Shown: one piece after another, positions 16,115 through 24,647 of the stretch | Layout of the letters: the number at the start of each line of letters is the position of its first letter | Numbering within the stretch: the stretch's first letter is position 1 | DNA from: Acidobacteriota bacterium | Lineage (GTDB): Bacteria > Acidobacteriota > UBA4820 > DSQY01 | Length of the DNA stretch: 49,921 bases | Assembly: GCA_021787565.1 (NCBI GenBank) | Contig: JAJYLT010000028.1 | Span: forward strand, 1 to 49,921 | Direction of reading: 5' to 3' | Made by a program: the position numbers and the translations under genes | Notes under the pieces: model-generated | The model's input: the letters and a program-made list of their open reading frames with translations, nothing else | Databases searched by the model: none | What the model was told of the DNA's origin: nothing

Positions 16115-17095
16115 ATGCAGGACTCCTACGGGCGGACCGTCCACTACCTACGGGTCTCCATCACGGACCGCTGCAACCTCCGGTGCGCTTACTGCCGCCC
16201 CGCCGCCGCCATCGAGCCCGCCAACCACCCGTGGGTTCTCTCCTACGAGGAGCTCCTCCGGCTCTGCGGGCTCTTTTGCTCCCTCGGCTTCGACAAGTTC
16301 AGGCTCACGGGAGGCGAACCGCTCGTCCGGCGGGACCTAGTCCCCTTCCTCAGCCGCTTGAGGGCGCGGCTTCCCTCGGCCTCCCTGGCCCTCACCACCA
16401 ACGGGGTGCTCCTCGCCCGTTACGCCGAGGCTCTCCGTCTGGCGGGCCTCGACCGAGTCAACGTCTCGCTCGACTCGCTCGACCCCGTCACCTTTGAGGA
16501 AATCACGGGCTCTAAGGGCATCGAGGCCGTCCTGGCCGGAATCGGCGCCGCGCTGGCCCAGGGATTCTCGGCCCTCAAGCTGAACGTGGTCGTCATGCGA
16601 GGGGTCAACCACGAGGAGATCCCCCGGTTCGTGGAGCGCTTCGCCGGTTCCCCCGTGTACGTCCGCTTCATCGAATTCATGCCCTTTGGGATCAACGGGT
16701 GGGATCGCGAAAGGGTCTATCCCTACGCCTCCATCCTCCGAGACCTGGAGGCCAGGTTCACCCTCACCCCGCGCCGTCGGGACGGCTCGGGCCCGAGCCG
16801 GGATTTCGACGTGGAGGGGGCCGCCTGCCGGGTCGGGATCATCTCCCCCCTCACCCGCTCTTTCTGCGAGGACTGCAACCGCCTTCGCCTGACCAGCGAC
16901 GGCAAGATCCGCTCGTGCCTCTTCTCCGAGGAGGACGTGGACCTGCGGGTCCTTCTGCGCTCGGGGGCCGGCGACGAGGCGATCTTGTCCGCGATCGGTC
17001 AGGCCGTGGCGAGCAAGCCCAGGGAGCACCGGCTCTCCGCCGACACTACCACCCCGTCCCACTTCACTCGGACCATGCGCCAAGTGGGCGGATAA
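16115..17095 (+). CDS. moaA: GTP 3',8-cyclase MoaA
   Basis: A 326-residue radical SAM enzyme for the first step of molybdenum cofactor synthesis. The N-terminal cluster site is CNLRCAYC (CxxxCxxC) and the SAM-binding LTGGEPLVRRDL follows. The C-terminal cluster site is FCEDCNRLRLTSDGKIRSCL, and the protein ends in GG as MoaA requires for its active C-terminal tail. It starts with GGAGA upstream and lies 10 bp after the GXGXG gene, so it belongs to the same operon. No other moa or moe gene is in the window. That placement hints that a molybdo- or tungsto-enzyme may cooperate with the redox complex, which is only a suggestion. Confidence 0.95.
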   Translation: MQDSYGRTVHYLRVSITDRCNLRCAYCRPAAAIEPANHPWVLSYEELLRLCGLFCSLGFDKFRLTGGEPLVRRDLVPFLSRLRARLPSASLALTTNGVLLARYAEALRLAGLDRVNVSLDSLDPVTFEEITGSKGIEAVLAGIGAALAQGFSALKLNVVVMRGVNHEEIPRFVERFAGSPVYVRFIEFMPFGINGWDRERVYPYASILRDLEARFTLTPRRRDGSGPSRDFDVEGAACRVGIISPLTRSFCEDCNRLRLTSDGKIRSCLFSEEDVDLRVLLRSGAGDEAILSAIGQAVASKPREHRLSADTTTPSHFTRTMRQVGG

Positions 17096-17229
17096 GCCCC
17101 CAACAAGAACGGGGCCTGATGTTCATGCATGCATTGATTCTCGAAGCGAACCCCCCTTCTCATGCTTTTCTTTTCTTCCTTGTCCCCTGTCCCCCCACGA
17201 CCACGGGTGCCAGCGTCACAAGCTGCCTT

Positions 17230-17607
17230 TCAATAGGACTGCCTGGCCGGGATGACCCCGCGGACCCCGCCCCTGGGGTTGGCTACGTCCCCTTTGTACC
17301 GCGGGATCAGGTGCACGTGGACGTGCCAGACGGTCTGGCCAGCGCAGGCGCCCACGTTGACCCCCAGGTTGTATCCATGGGGGGAAAAGCGCAGATCCAA
17401 CAAGGTCTTCGCCTCCTCCATCAAGTCCATGAGCGCCTGTTTCTCCTCCGCCGTGGTATCAAAGAAATCCGATACGTGGCGGTTCGGTATCAGCAGGAGA
17501 TGGCCCGGGTTCACCGGAGAGGTGTCGAACCGGGCGTGGGCCAGCTCATTGCGGAGGAGGGCATCCTTTGCGTCGCAGAACGGGCACGGCCGAGCACCTT
17601 CCATCAT
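17230..17607 (-). CDS. HIT family hydrolase (histidine triad)
   Basis: 125 residues of the HIT superfamily, which hydrolyse nucleoside phosphoramidates or dinucleoside polyphosphates. The triad is in VWHVHVHLIPRYKGD (H-x-H-x-H). The N-terminal CPFC motif followed by PVNPGHLLLIPNRHVSDF is typical of the Hint/FHIT-like subgroup (HIT family protein, AP4A-like). The start ATG, one of two adjacent Met codons, has AAAGGAG upstream. It is convergent with moaA and its substrate is not assigned. Confidence 0.9.
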   Translation of the reverse strand: MMEGARPCPFCDAKDALLRNELAHARFDTSPVNPGHLLLIPNRHVSDFFDTTAEEKQALMDLMEEAKTLLDLRFSPHGYNLGVNVGACAGQTVWHVHVHLIPRYKGDVANPRGGVRGVIPARQSY

Positions 17608-18024
17608 GGCCTCTCCTTTCGGCGGGTCGTTCCCGCCGTTGCACTCATGAAGATCGTCGCCTGGTGTGGTTGCAGGGCTGAACGATGAATCACCTCGGCT
17701 CCTTCGAGCCCGAAACGTCGGGAAACATCAACCCGGTTGGGCGGATCCAGGGGAACTCCTTCTCCAGCACAAGATAGATAGACGGTAACGGGAATGCAAC
17801 CGCCGGCCGATTCCTCCCGGCATCTCCTCGTTTCCTCATCTCGGAATCTCGGGGATCCGAGACGCGGCACGGGACGAGGGACAGGCGGATGATGGATGAG
17901 GGATGAAGGGATGCGGGGCGGGGTCCGCCTGTCGCCTCAGTCCCAAAGCCCCAATCCCTTCGTGCCTTGGTGCCGTGGCGAATCCTCATCTTCTTACTTC
18001 TCACTTCTCACTTCTCCCTCCCCT
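17608..18024. other. Intergenic region upstream of the sigma-54 regulator operon
   Basis: About 420 bp with no credible gene on either strand. It holds the CACCAAG-type repeat copy at 17957-17979 (minus-strand sense), a pyrimidine-rich stretch with repeated CACTTCT at about 17995-18020, and purine-rich repeats (ATGGATGAGGGATGAAGGG) near 17890. It leads directly into the sigma-54 promoter. Confidence 0.6.
17957..17979 (-). repeat. Short dispersed repeat, CACCAAGRCACG type, second copy
   Basis: Its minus strand reads GCACCAAGGCACGAAGG, close to 6381-6406. It is in a spacer and opposite in orientation to the first copy. Confidence 0.5.
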
Positions 18025-18041
18025 TGGCACCCGTCTTGCTA
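18024..18041 (+). promoter_or_regulatory. Sigma-54 (-24/-12) promoter for the NtrC-type regulator and HtrA
   Basis: TTGGCACCCGTCTTGCTA matches the RpoN consensus TGGCAC-N5-TTGCW with GG (18026-18027) and GC (18038-18039) separated by exactly 10 nt. The transcript would start at about 18051, giving a 25-nt leader with AGGAGGT before the ATG at 18076. The gene it drives is itself a sigma-54 activator, so autoregulation is likely. Confidence 0.82.
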
Positions 18042-18075
18042 ATAGGTTATTCTCGCCGTTAGGAGGTGTGCCAAA

Positions 18076-19494
18076 ATGGCCCTGGGTTCGATTCTGATCC
18101 TCGAAGACGAGGAAGAAAATCTTCGAAGCCTGACCCGGGCCCTGGAGAAGGTGGGCTATGAGGTGCACCCGTTCCAGCGCCCCGACGAAGGCATGGCTTA
18201 CTTCAAGACCCACGATTCGGTGGATCTGGTTCTGACCGACCTTCGGATGCCGGGCATGGACGGCATGGAGGTGCTGCGCCAGGTGAAGCAGTCGGAGAAC
18301 TCGGTGGGCGTGCTCCTCATTACCGCCTTCGGCTCCGTCGAATCCGCGGTGCAGGCCATGAAGGTCGGGGCCGATGACTACTTGGCCAAGCCCGTCGATC
18401 TCTACGAGCTGAGGAGGCGGGTGCAGGCCCTCGTGGAGAAGCGCCGCCTGAAGGTCGAGGTGGACGAGCTCAAGGCGAGGCTGGACGAGCGGTTCGGCTT
18501 CGAGAACATCGTCGGCAACTCGGACCCCATGCGCGAGGTCTTCCAGCAGATCCGGATGGTCGCCCCCACGCGTGCCACGGTGTTCATTCAGGGGGAGTCG
18601 GGAACGGGCAAGGAGCTCATCGCCAACGCCATTCACCAAAACTCCGAGCGCAAGCGGAACCGGTTTCTCCCCATCAACTGCGCGGCCATCCCGGCCAACC
18701 TCATCGAGAGCGAGCTCTTCGGTCACGAGAAGGGTTCCTTCACGGGAGCCGACAAGGCCCACGCCGGCAAGTTCGAACAGGCCAACGGCGGCACCCTCTT
18801 CCTCGACGAGATCGGCGAGCTCTCCCTAGACCTCCAGGCCAAGCTGCTCCGGGTCCTGGAGGAGCGAGTGGTCACCCGCGTCGGAGGGACTCAGCCCATT
18901 CCCGTGGACGTCCGCTTCATCACCGCCACCCACCGGGACCTCACCAAGATGGTCCAGGAGTCTAAGTTCCGCGAGGACCTCTTCTACCGGCTGAAGGTGG
19001 TCGAGATCGTGATCCCGCCGCTGAGGGAGCGGCTGGACGACATCCCCCTCCTGGCCCACTCCTTCATGGCACACTTCAATCGTGAACACGGTAAGACCAT
19101 TTCGAGCATCCACCCCGAAGTCCTGAGGGCCTTAGGAAGCTACGGCTGGCCCGGGAACGTTCGGGAGCTGAAGAACGTCGTGGAACGCATGGTCATCTTC
19201 GGCACGGGGGAGGAGTTGCTCCCGCGCCACCTCCCGCCCGAGCTCAAAGCGGGCACCGATGCCGGTCCCCTAGGGTCGCCCCTTTCGTCCCTCTCGGGCC
19301 GCCGTCCCTTCGCGGAGCCCGGACGGCCGGTCCAGGCCTTGGATGAACTGGAAAAGCAGGCCATACTGAGGGCACTCGACCAGACGCACGGCAACAAAAC
19401 GCAGGCCGCGCGCGTACTAGGAATCGGCATCCGGACCCTGCACCGGAAGCTCAAGCAATACCTCGTTGAGGAACAGGAAAGGAGCGTTCAATGA
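18076..19494 (+). CDS. Sigma-54-dependent response regulator, NtrC family
   Basis: 472 residues in three domains. The receiver (residues 1-115) has the phospho-acceptor Asp55 in LTDLRMPG, Thr84 in LLITAFG and Lys105 in YLAKPVD. The AAA+ domain has Walker A GESGTGKE (about 173-180), the sigma-54-contacting loop as GSFTGA (Ser instead of the common Ala), Walker [13 protein letters not shown] and R-finger region [13 protein letters not shown]. The C-terminal Fis-type HTH is [21 protein letters not shown]. No histidine kinase gene is adjacent. It sits behind a -24/-12 promoter and its stop overlaps the start of the HtrA gene (ATGA). A role in envelope stress is inferred from that pairing. Confidence 0.93.
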   Translation: MALGSILILEDEEENLRSLTRALEKVGYEVHPFQRPDEGMAYFKTHDSVDLVLTDLRMPGMDGMEVLRQVKQSENSVGVLLITAFGSVESAVQAMKVGADDYLAKPVDLYELRRRVQALVEKRRLKVEVDELKARLDERFGFENIVGNSDPMREVFQQIRMVAPTRATVFIQGESGTGKELIANAIHQNSERKRNRFLPINCAAIPANLIESELFGHEKGSFTGADKAHAGKFEQANGGTLFLDEIGELSLDLQAKLLRVLEERVVTRVGGTQPIPVDVRFITATHRDLTKMVQESKFREDLFYRLKVVEIVIPPLRERLDDIPLLAHSFMAHFNREHGKTISSIHPEVLRALGSYGWPGNVRELKNVVERMVIFGTGEELLPRHLPPELKAGTDAGPLGSPLSSLSGRRPFAEPGRPVQALDELEKQAILRALDQTHGNKTQAARVLGIGIRTLHRKLKQYLVEEQERSVQ

Positions 19495-20996
19495 AGATAG
19501 CAAAAACGTTGATGTTTGCAGCCGCTGGGAGCCTGTTGATCCTCATGGGCTTCGGGTTGGCTCAACTGCGAAACGTCAGCGCGCCCACCGCCCGGGCCGT
19601 CACCAACATGAGCCAGGCCGCCACCACCAACGCCATGGGCCTGCCGAGCTTCGCCGACATCGCCGCCAAGGTGAATCCGGCGGTGGTCAGCATCACGGCC
19701 ATCTCCGTGGAAAAGAGCCAGGGGATGGGCAACATGCCCCAGCAGTTCATGGGCCCCTTCGAGTTCTTCTTCGGAAATCCCCACCAACGCGGGCCCCAGG
19801 GCCAGCCCCCCGTGCAGGAGGCCGGCGGCAGCGGCTTCATCATCAGCCCGGACGGCTACATCCTCACGAACAACCACGTGGTGGATGACGCCACCAAGGT
19901 CACGGTGACCTTGGACGACGGGCGCACCTTCAACGCCAAGATCGTGGGACGGGACAAGGAAACGGACGTGGCCCTCCTGAAGATCGACGCCAGCAATCTT
20001 CCCACCGTCCCCCTCGGCGATTCCAGCGCCATGCGTCCCGGCGACTGGGTCATGGCCATCGGCAATCCCCTCATGTACAGCCACACCGTCACGGTGGGCG
20101 TGATCTCCGCCAAGGGCCGCCGCATCTCCTCCAATTCCCTGGATGACTTCCTCCAGACCGACGCGGCCATCAACTTCGGCAACTCGGGCGGCCCCCTCGT
20201 CAACGTCCAGGGCCAAGTCATCGGCATCAACACCGCCATCACCCGCAGCGATTACATGGGCCGGATGGTGGAGGGCATAGGCTTCGCCATCCCCATCAAC
20301 ATGGTGAAGAGCGAGCTGGAACAGCTCAAGACCACGGGTAAGGTGGAACGCGGCTACTTGGGCGTGCGGGTCAGCGCCGTGGACCAGGACGCCAGGGATT
20401 ACTTCAAGAAAGCCTACGGCCTCGACCTGAAGGGCGGTGCTCTGGTCCAGAGCGTGGACGACGGCACCCCGGCCGCCAAAGCCGGCATCCAGAAGGGCGA
20501 CATCATCGTCTCCGTGAACGGCGAGCCCATCAAGGACAGCATGGAGCTGACCCACAAGGTCGCCGGCTATCCGCCCGGCAAGACCATCACCCTGGAGGCC
20601 TACAAGGACGGCAAGAAGAAGGAGTACCGGGTGACCCTGGGCAACCGAGCCAAGGCGCTGGCCGGCCAGGAGTCCAGCGAACAAGGCCAAGGCGAAAAGC
20701 CCGCCAAGGACGTGCTGGGTATCCAGGTGCAGAACCTCACACAGGACACGCGGATGACGTACCGGATCCCTCAGGATGTCCAGGGCGTAGTGGTCGTGGG
20801 GGTGGATCCCCAGTCCAACGCCTTCGCCAAGGACATCCGAGAGGGCGCCGTCATCTCCGAGGTGAACGGCCACGTGGTCAACAACCTGGAGGACTACCGA
20901 AAGGCCATCGCCAACATCAAGAAGGGCGACCCTGTCTCCGTCTACCTTCAGGACGGCCAGGGCGGCGGCTTCTACGTCTACTTCCTCGCCGGCTGA
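19491..20996 (+). CDS. Periplasmic serine protease/chaperone, DegP/HtrA (Do) family
   Basis: 501 residues: an N-terminal signal/anchor ([20 protein letters not shown]), then the trypsin-like domain and two PDZ domains. The catalytic triad is His129 (LTNNHVVDD), Asp159 (ETDVALLKI) and Ser232 ([10 protein letters not shown]). PDZ1 begins near [15 protein letters not shown]2 near [10 protein letters not shown]. It degrades or refolds misfolded envelope proteins. Translation is coupled to the NtrC-type regulator (4-nt overlap), and a strong terminator follows. The family name (DegP, DegQ or DegS) cannot be settled from sequence, but two PDZs favour DegP/DegQ. Confidence 0.94.
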   Translation: MKIAKTLMFAAAGSLLILMGFGLAQLRNVSAPTARAVTNMSQAATTNAMGLPSFADIAAKVNPAVVSITAISVEKSQGMGNMPQQFMGPFEFFFGNPHQRGPQGQPPVQEAGGSGFIISPDGYILTNNHVVDDATKVTVTLDDGRTFNAKIVGRDKETDVALLKIDASNLPTVPLGDSSAMRPGDWVMAIGNPLMYSHTVTVGVISAKGRRISSNSLDDFLQTDAAINFGNSGGPLVNVQGQVIGINTAITRSDYMGRMVEGIGFAIPINMVKSELEQLKTTGKVERGYLGVRVSAVDQDARDYFKKAYGLDLKGGALVQSVDDGTPAAKAGIQKGDIIVSVNGEPIKDSMELTHKVAGYPPGKTITLEAYKDGKKKEYRVTLGNRAKALAGQESSEQGQGEKPAKDVLGIQVQNLTQDTRMTYRIPQDVQGVVVVGVDPQSNAFAKDIREGAVISEVNGHVVNNLEDYRKAIANIKKGDPVSVYLQDGQGGGFYVYFLAG

Positions 20997-21015
20997 GGCG
21001 AAGCACAACAAGGCC

Positions 21016-21053
21016 AAAGCGGCGCGCCATTTTGGCGCGCCGCTTTTCTTTTG
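21016..21053 (+). terminator. Rho-independent terminator after HtrA
   Basis: A perfect 14-bp stem (21016-21029 with 21033-21046) has a 3-nt loop, with TTTTCTTTT at its end. It separates the regulator-protease operon from the lysS promoter. Confidence 0.93.
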
Positions 21054-21088
21054 GGGAGGCTCGCCGCCCGCGCAGAGTGCTCCATTGC

Positions 21089-21117
21089 TTGATTTTTCCA
21101 CCACCCTTGCCTATAAT
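21089..21117 (+). promoter_or_regulatory. Sigma-70 promoter for lysS-lolCD
   Basis: TTGATT (21089-21094), a 17-bp spacer and perfect TATAAT (21112-21117). Transcription would start near 21124, about 80 nt before lysS. No riboswitch-like structure is obvious in that leader. Confidence 0.82.
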
Positions 21118-21202
21118 CCGGCAACCGGCGGCCCTGGGCATCGCCGCGCTGGACGAGGACCGGAGTCTGGCCATCGGAGAGCCTTGCGGCCCGCCTCCTC
21201 CA

Positions 21203-22711
21203 ATGGGGAACCCCGTGGAAGACGAATTGATCGCGCAGCGACGAACCAAACTGTCCCAGTGGCCGGAGGCCTTTCCCGGGTGCTGCCCGGTCCGATTCGA
21301 GACCGACCGGTCGCTGGCCGGCATCCTCTCGGACCACGGGCAGGAAAGCACCGAAGCCCTCGCCCAGAAACCACCATTGGTGAAGACCGCGGGGCGCCTG
21401 CTCACGCTGAGGAAAATGGGCAAGCTCGCCTTCGGCCACATCAGCGAGGGCGGTGCCCGGCTCCAGGTCCTGTTCGAGCGCCAGCGGCTGGGCGAGGCCT
21501 ACGGCCACCTGTCCCTGCTCGACCTCGGAGACTGGATCGGCGTGGAGGGGACCCTCTTCCGCACCAAGACCGGCGAGCTGACCGTCTCCGTCGAGCGATG
21601 CCTGCCCCTCCAGAAGTGCCTCCACCCGCTGCCCGAGAAGTGGCACGGCCTCTCCGACGTGGAACTATGCTACCGCCAGAGGCACCTCGACCTGATCGTC
21701 AACGCCGACAGCCTGCCGCGCTTCCTGGCGCGCTCCCGCATGATCGCCTCCCTGCGCCGTTTCATGGGCGACGAGAGCTTCGAGGAGGTGGAGACCCCCA
21801 TGCTCCACCCCATCGCCGGGGGAGCCGCGGCCCGGCCCTTCGTCACGCACCACAACGCCCTGGACCGCCAGCTCTACCTGAGGATCGCCCCGGAGCTCTA
21901 CCTCAAGCGCCTGGTGGTGGGAGGCCTCCCGCGGGTCTTCGAGATCAACCGCAACTTCAGGAACGAGGGGATCGACACCACGCACAACCCCGAGTTCACC
22001 ATGATGGAGTTCTACAGGGCCTACGCCAGCGCCTCGGACCTGATGGCCTTCACCGAACGAATGCTGGCCACGGTGGCCGGAGAGGTTCTGGGGACCACGG
22101 AGATCACCTACCAGGGAAGGCCCCTCTCCTTCGCCGCGCCCTTCCGCCGGATCTCGCTCAGGCCCGCCGCCAAGGCCGCCCTGGCCGAAAAGGGCGTCCC
22201 CGAGGGCGCCTGGCTGACACCGGAAGGCCGGAGCGAGTGGGCCCCCAAGCTGGGGATGAGCCCGGCCAAGGCCCAGAGCCCCGAACGGTTCCTCGTGGAG
22301 GCATTCGAAACCCTGATCCAGCCCGCGCTGGAGCAGCCCACCTTCGTCCACGATTATCCCCTGGAAGTTTCACCCCTCTCCCGGCGAATGCCGGGCTCGG
22401 AGGATACGGTGGACCGCTTCGAGCTGTTCGTGGCGGGGATGGAGCTGGCCAACGGCTTCTCCGAGCTGAACGAGCCGGAGGACCAGAGGGCCCGCTTCAG
22501 GGAGCAGGTCCGCGAGAAGGCCCAGGGCAATGACGAGGCCATGCCCTATGACGAGGACTACTGCCAGGCCCTGGAGTACGGGCTGCCTCCCACCGCCGGC
22601 GAGGGGCTGGGCATCGACCGGCTGGCCATGCTCCTGACGGACACCGCCTCCATCCGCGACGTGGTCTTCTTCCCCCTGCTCAAGGCGCTGCCCTCGGGCG
22701 CGGGATCATGA
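21203..22711 (+). CDS. lysS: Lysine-tRNA ligase, class II
   Basis: A 502-residue class II lysyl-tRNA synthetase. After an N-terminal OB-type anticodon-binding domain (KTAGRLLTLRKMGKLAFGHI), the class II core has motif 1 near RFMGDESFEEVETPML, motif 2 near FEINRNFRNEGIDTTHNPEF, and motif 3 near GLGIDRLAMLLTD. The ATG at 21203 is chosen because it begins a family-like N-terminus; an in-frame GTG at 21215 is the main alternative and the Shine-Dalgarno is weak for both. An upstream extension would run through the promoter and terminator. Its stop overlaps the start of lolC (ATGA). Confidence 0.94.
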   Translation: MGNPVEDELIAQRRTKLSQWPEAFPGCCPVRFETDRSLAGILSDHGQESTEALAQKPPLVKTAGRLLTLRKMGKLAFGHISEGGARLQVLFERQRLGEAYGHLSLLDLGDWIGVEGTLFRTKTGELTVSVERCLPLQKCLHPLPEKWHGLSDVELCYRQRHLDLIVNADSLPRFLARSRMIASLRRFMGDESFEEVETPMLHPIAGGAAARPFVTHHNALDRQLYLRIAPELYLKRLVVGGLPRVFEINRNFRNEGIDTTHNPEFTMMEFYRAYASASDLMAFTERMLATVAGEVLGTTEITYQGRPLSFAAPFRRISLRPAAKAALAEKGVPEGAWLTPEGRSEWAPKLGMSPAKAQSPERFLVEAFETLIQPALEQPTFVHDYPLEVSPLSRRMPGSEDTVDRFELFVAGMELANGFSELNEPEDQRARFREQVREKAQGNDEAMPYDEDYCQALEYGLPPTAGEGLGIDRLAMLLTDTASIRDVVFFPLLKALPSGAGS

Positions 22712-23936
22712 GCCTCACTACCTTCGTGGGGCGGCGGTACCTCTTCGCCCGCCGGCGGCAGGCGTTCATCTCTCTCATCAGCGTCATCTCCATTCTGGGA
22801 GTGGCCGTGGGGACCATGGCCCTCATCATCGCCCTGGCCATCTCCACCGGCTTCACCACCCGCATCCGGGAGAAGATCCAGCTTCTGAACGCCGACCTCA
22901 ACATCCTCGGAGGCCCCGAGGAGCTCCAACCGGCGGACGTGAAGACCATCACCGAGGCGCTCGCCAAGGACCCCCGCGTCGCGGCCTACACGCCCATCGT
23001 CCTGGGCACGGGCTTGGTGAGCGGGCCCACCACGCGAGTCGGGCTGGTGGCCAAGGTGGTGGGGGTGGACCCCGGCACGCAGGCGCGCGTCGTGGATCTG
23101 CGGCCCTACGTGCGGGGCAGTTCCTTCCTCGGGAAGGACGGCCAGGGCGAACCGGAGGCGATCCTGGGGGCGGACCTCGCCGAGAGGCTGGGCGTGTGGG
23201 AGGGGGACACCATCCAGCTCCTGGCGCCCAAGCTGACCCTGTCGCCCTTCGGCAACTTCCCCAAGATCATCTCGCTCAAGGTCACGGGCATCCTCCGCAC
23301 GGGGTACTACCTCTACGACACGGAGTTCGTCTACGTGGACCTGCCCCTGGCGGAGAGCCTCTTCACCGCTCCCGGCACCGTCAGCGCCATCCAGGTGCGG
23401 CTCAAGAACCCCAGCGACCTCGCTGCCGCCCACGCCGCGCTCCAGACGGAGCTGGGGGACCACTACCGGGTGCTCGACCTGGTGGGCAGCAACGCCGAAT
23501 TTTTCAAAGCCCTCCGGATGGAGCGGGTGCTGCTCTTCCTCTCCATCGGGCTCATCGTCATGGTGGCCGCGCTGAACATCGTCTCCACCCTGATCCTCAT
23601 GGTCATGGAGAAGGTGCGGGACATCGGCATCCTCCGCAGCATGGGTGCATCGCCCGCGCACATCCTGAAGATCTTCCTCTTTCACGGCATGGTCATTGGG
23701 ATCGTGGGAACCGTCCTCGGCTCGGCTGCCGGCGTCATCGCCAGCACCATCCTGGACAGGACACACGCCATCCCCCTCTCGCTCGACGTTTATCCCCTTC
23801 CGTACGTGCCCTTCATCACGTCGTGGAGCCAGGTGCTGGCGGTCAGCGCCTTCGCCCTTCTCGTCTCCTTCGGGGCCACCCTCTACCCCGCCTACCGGGC
23901 GGCCAGGCTGGATCCCGTGGAAGCCTTGAGGTACGA

Positions 23937-23940
<4 letters not shown>
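22708..23940 (+). CDS. lolC: Lipoprotein-releasing ABC transporter permease LolC/LolE
   Basis: A 410-residue FtsX-family permease of the inner-membrane complex that hands lipoproteins to LolA. The N-terminus has the family start FVGRRYLFARRRQAFISLISVISILGVAVG, with four membrane segments: one N-terminal and three clustered at the C-terminus (from about residue 275, FLSIGLIVMVAALNIVSTLI). A large periplasmic domain lies between. Only one permease gene is present, so the complex is likely a homodimer, unlike E. coli LolC plus LolE. It overlaps lysS upstream and lolD downstream by 4 nt each. Confidence 0.9.
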
Positions 23941-24598
<658 letters not shown>

Positions 24599-24602
<4 letters not shown>

Positions 24603-24627
24603 CAGCCCTCTGGGCCGATGGTATAAT
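24599..24627 (+). promoter_or_regulatory. Sigma-70 promoter for clpC and downstream genes
   Basis: GTGACA (24599-24604, 5/6), a 17-bp spacer and perfect TATAAT (24622-24627). The -35 overlaps the lolD stop codon. The predicted start at about 24634 leaves a leader of only about 14 nt holding GGAG. Confidence 0.72.
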
Positions 24628-24647
24628 CCGGCAGTTGGAGTAAGCGG

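Noticed and set aside
17604-17870. An 88-residue minus-strand frame upstream of the HIT gene
   Set aside because: It has no RBS or domain and lies in a repeat-rich spacer.
21124-21202. lysS leader as a lysine riboswitch or T-box
   Set aside because: It is only about 80 nt and shows no conserved lysine riboswitch or T-box sequence.
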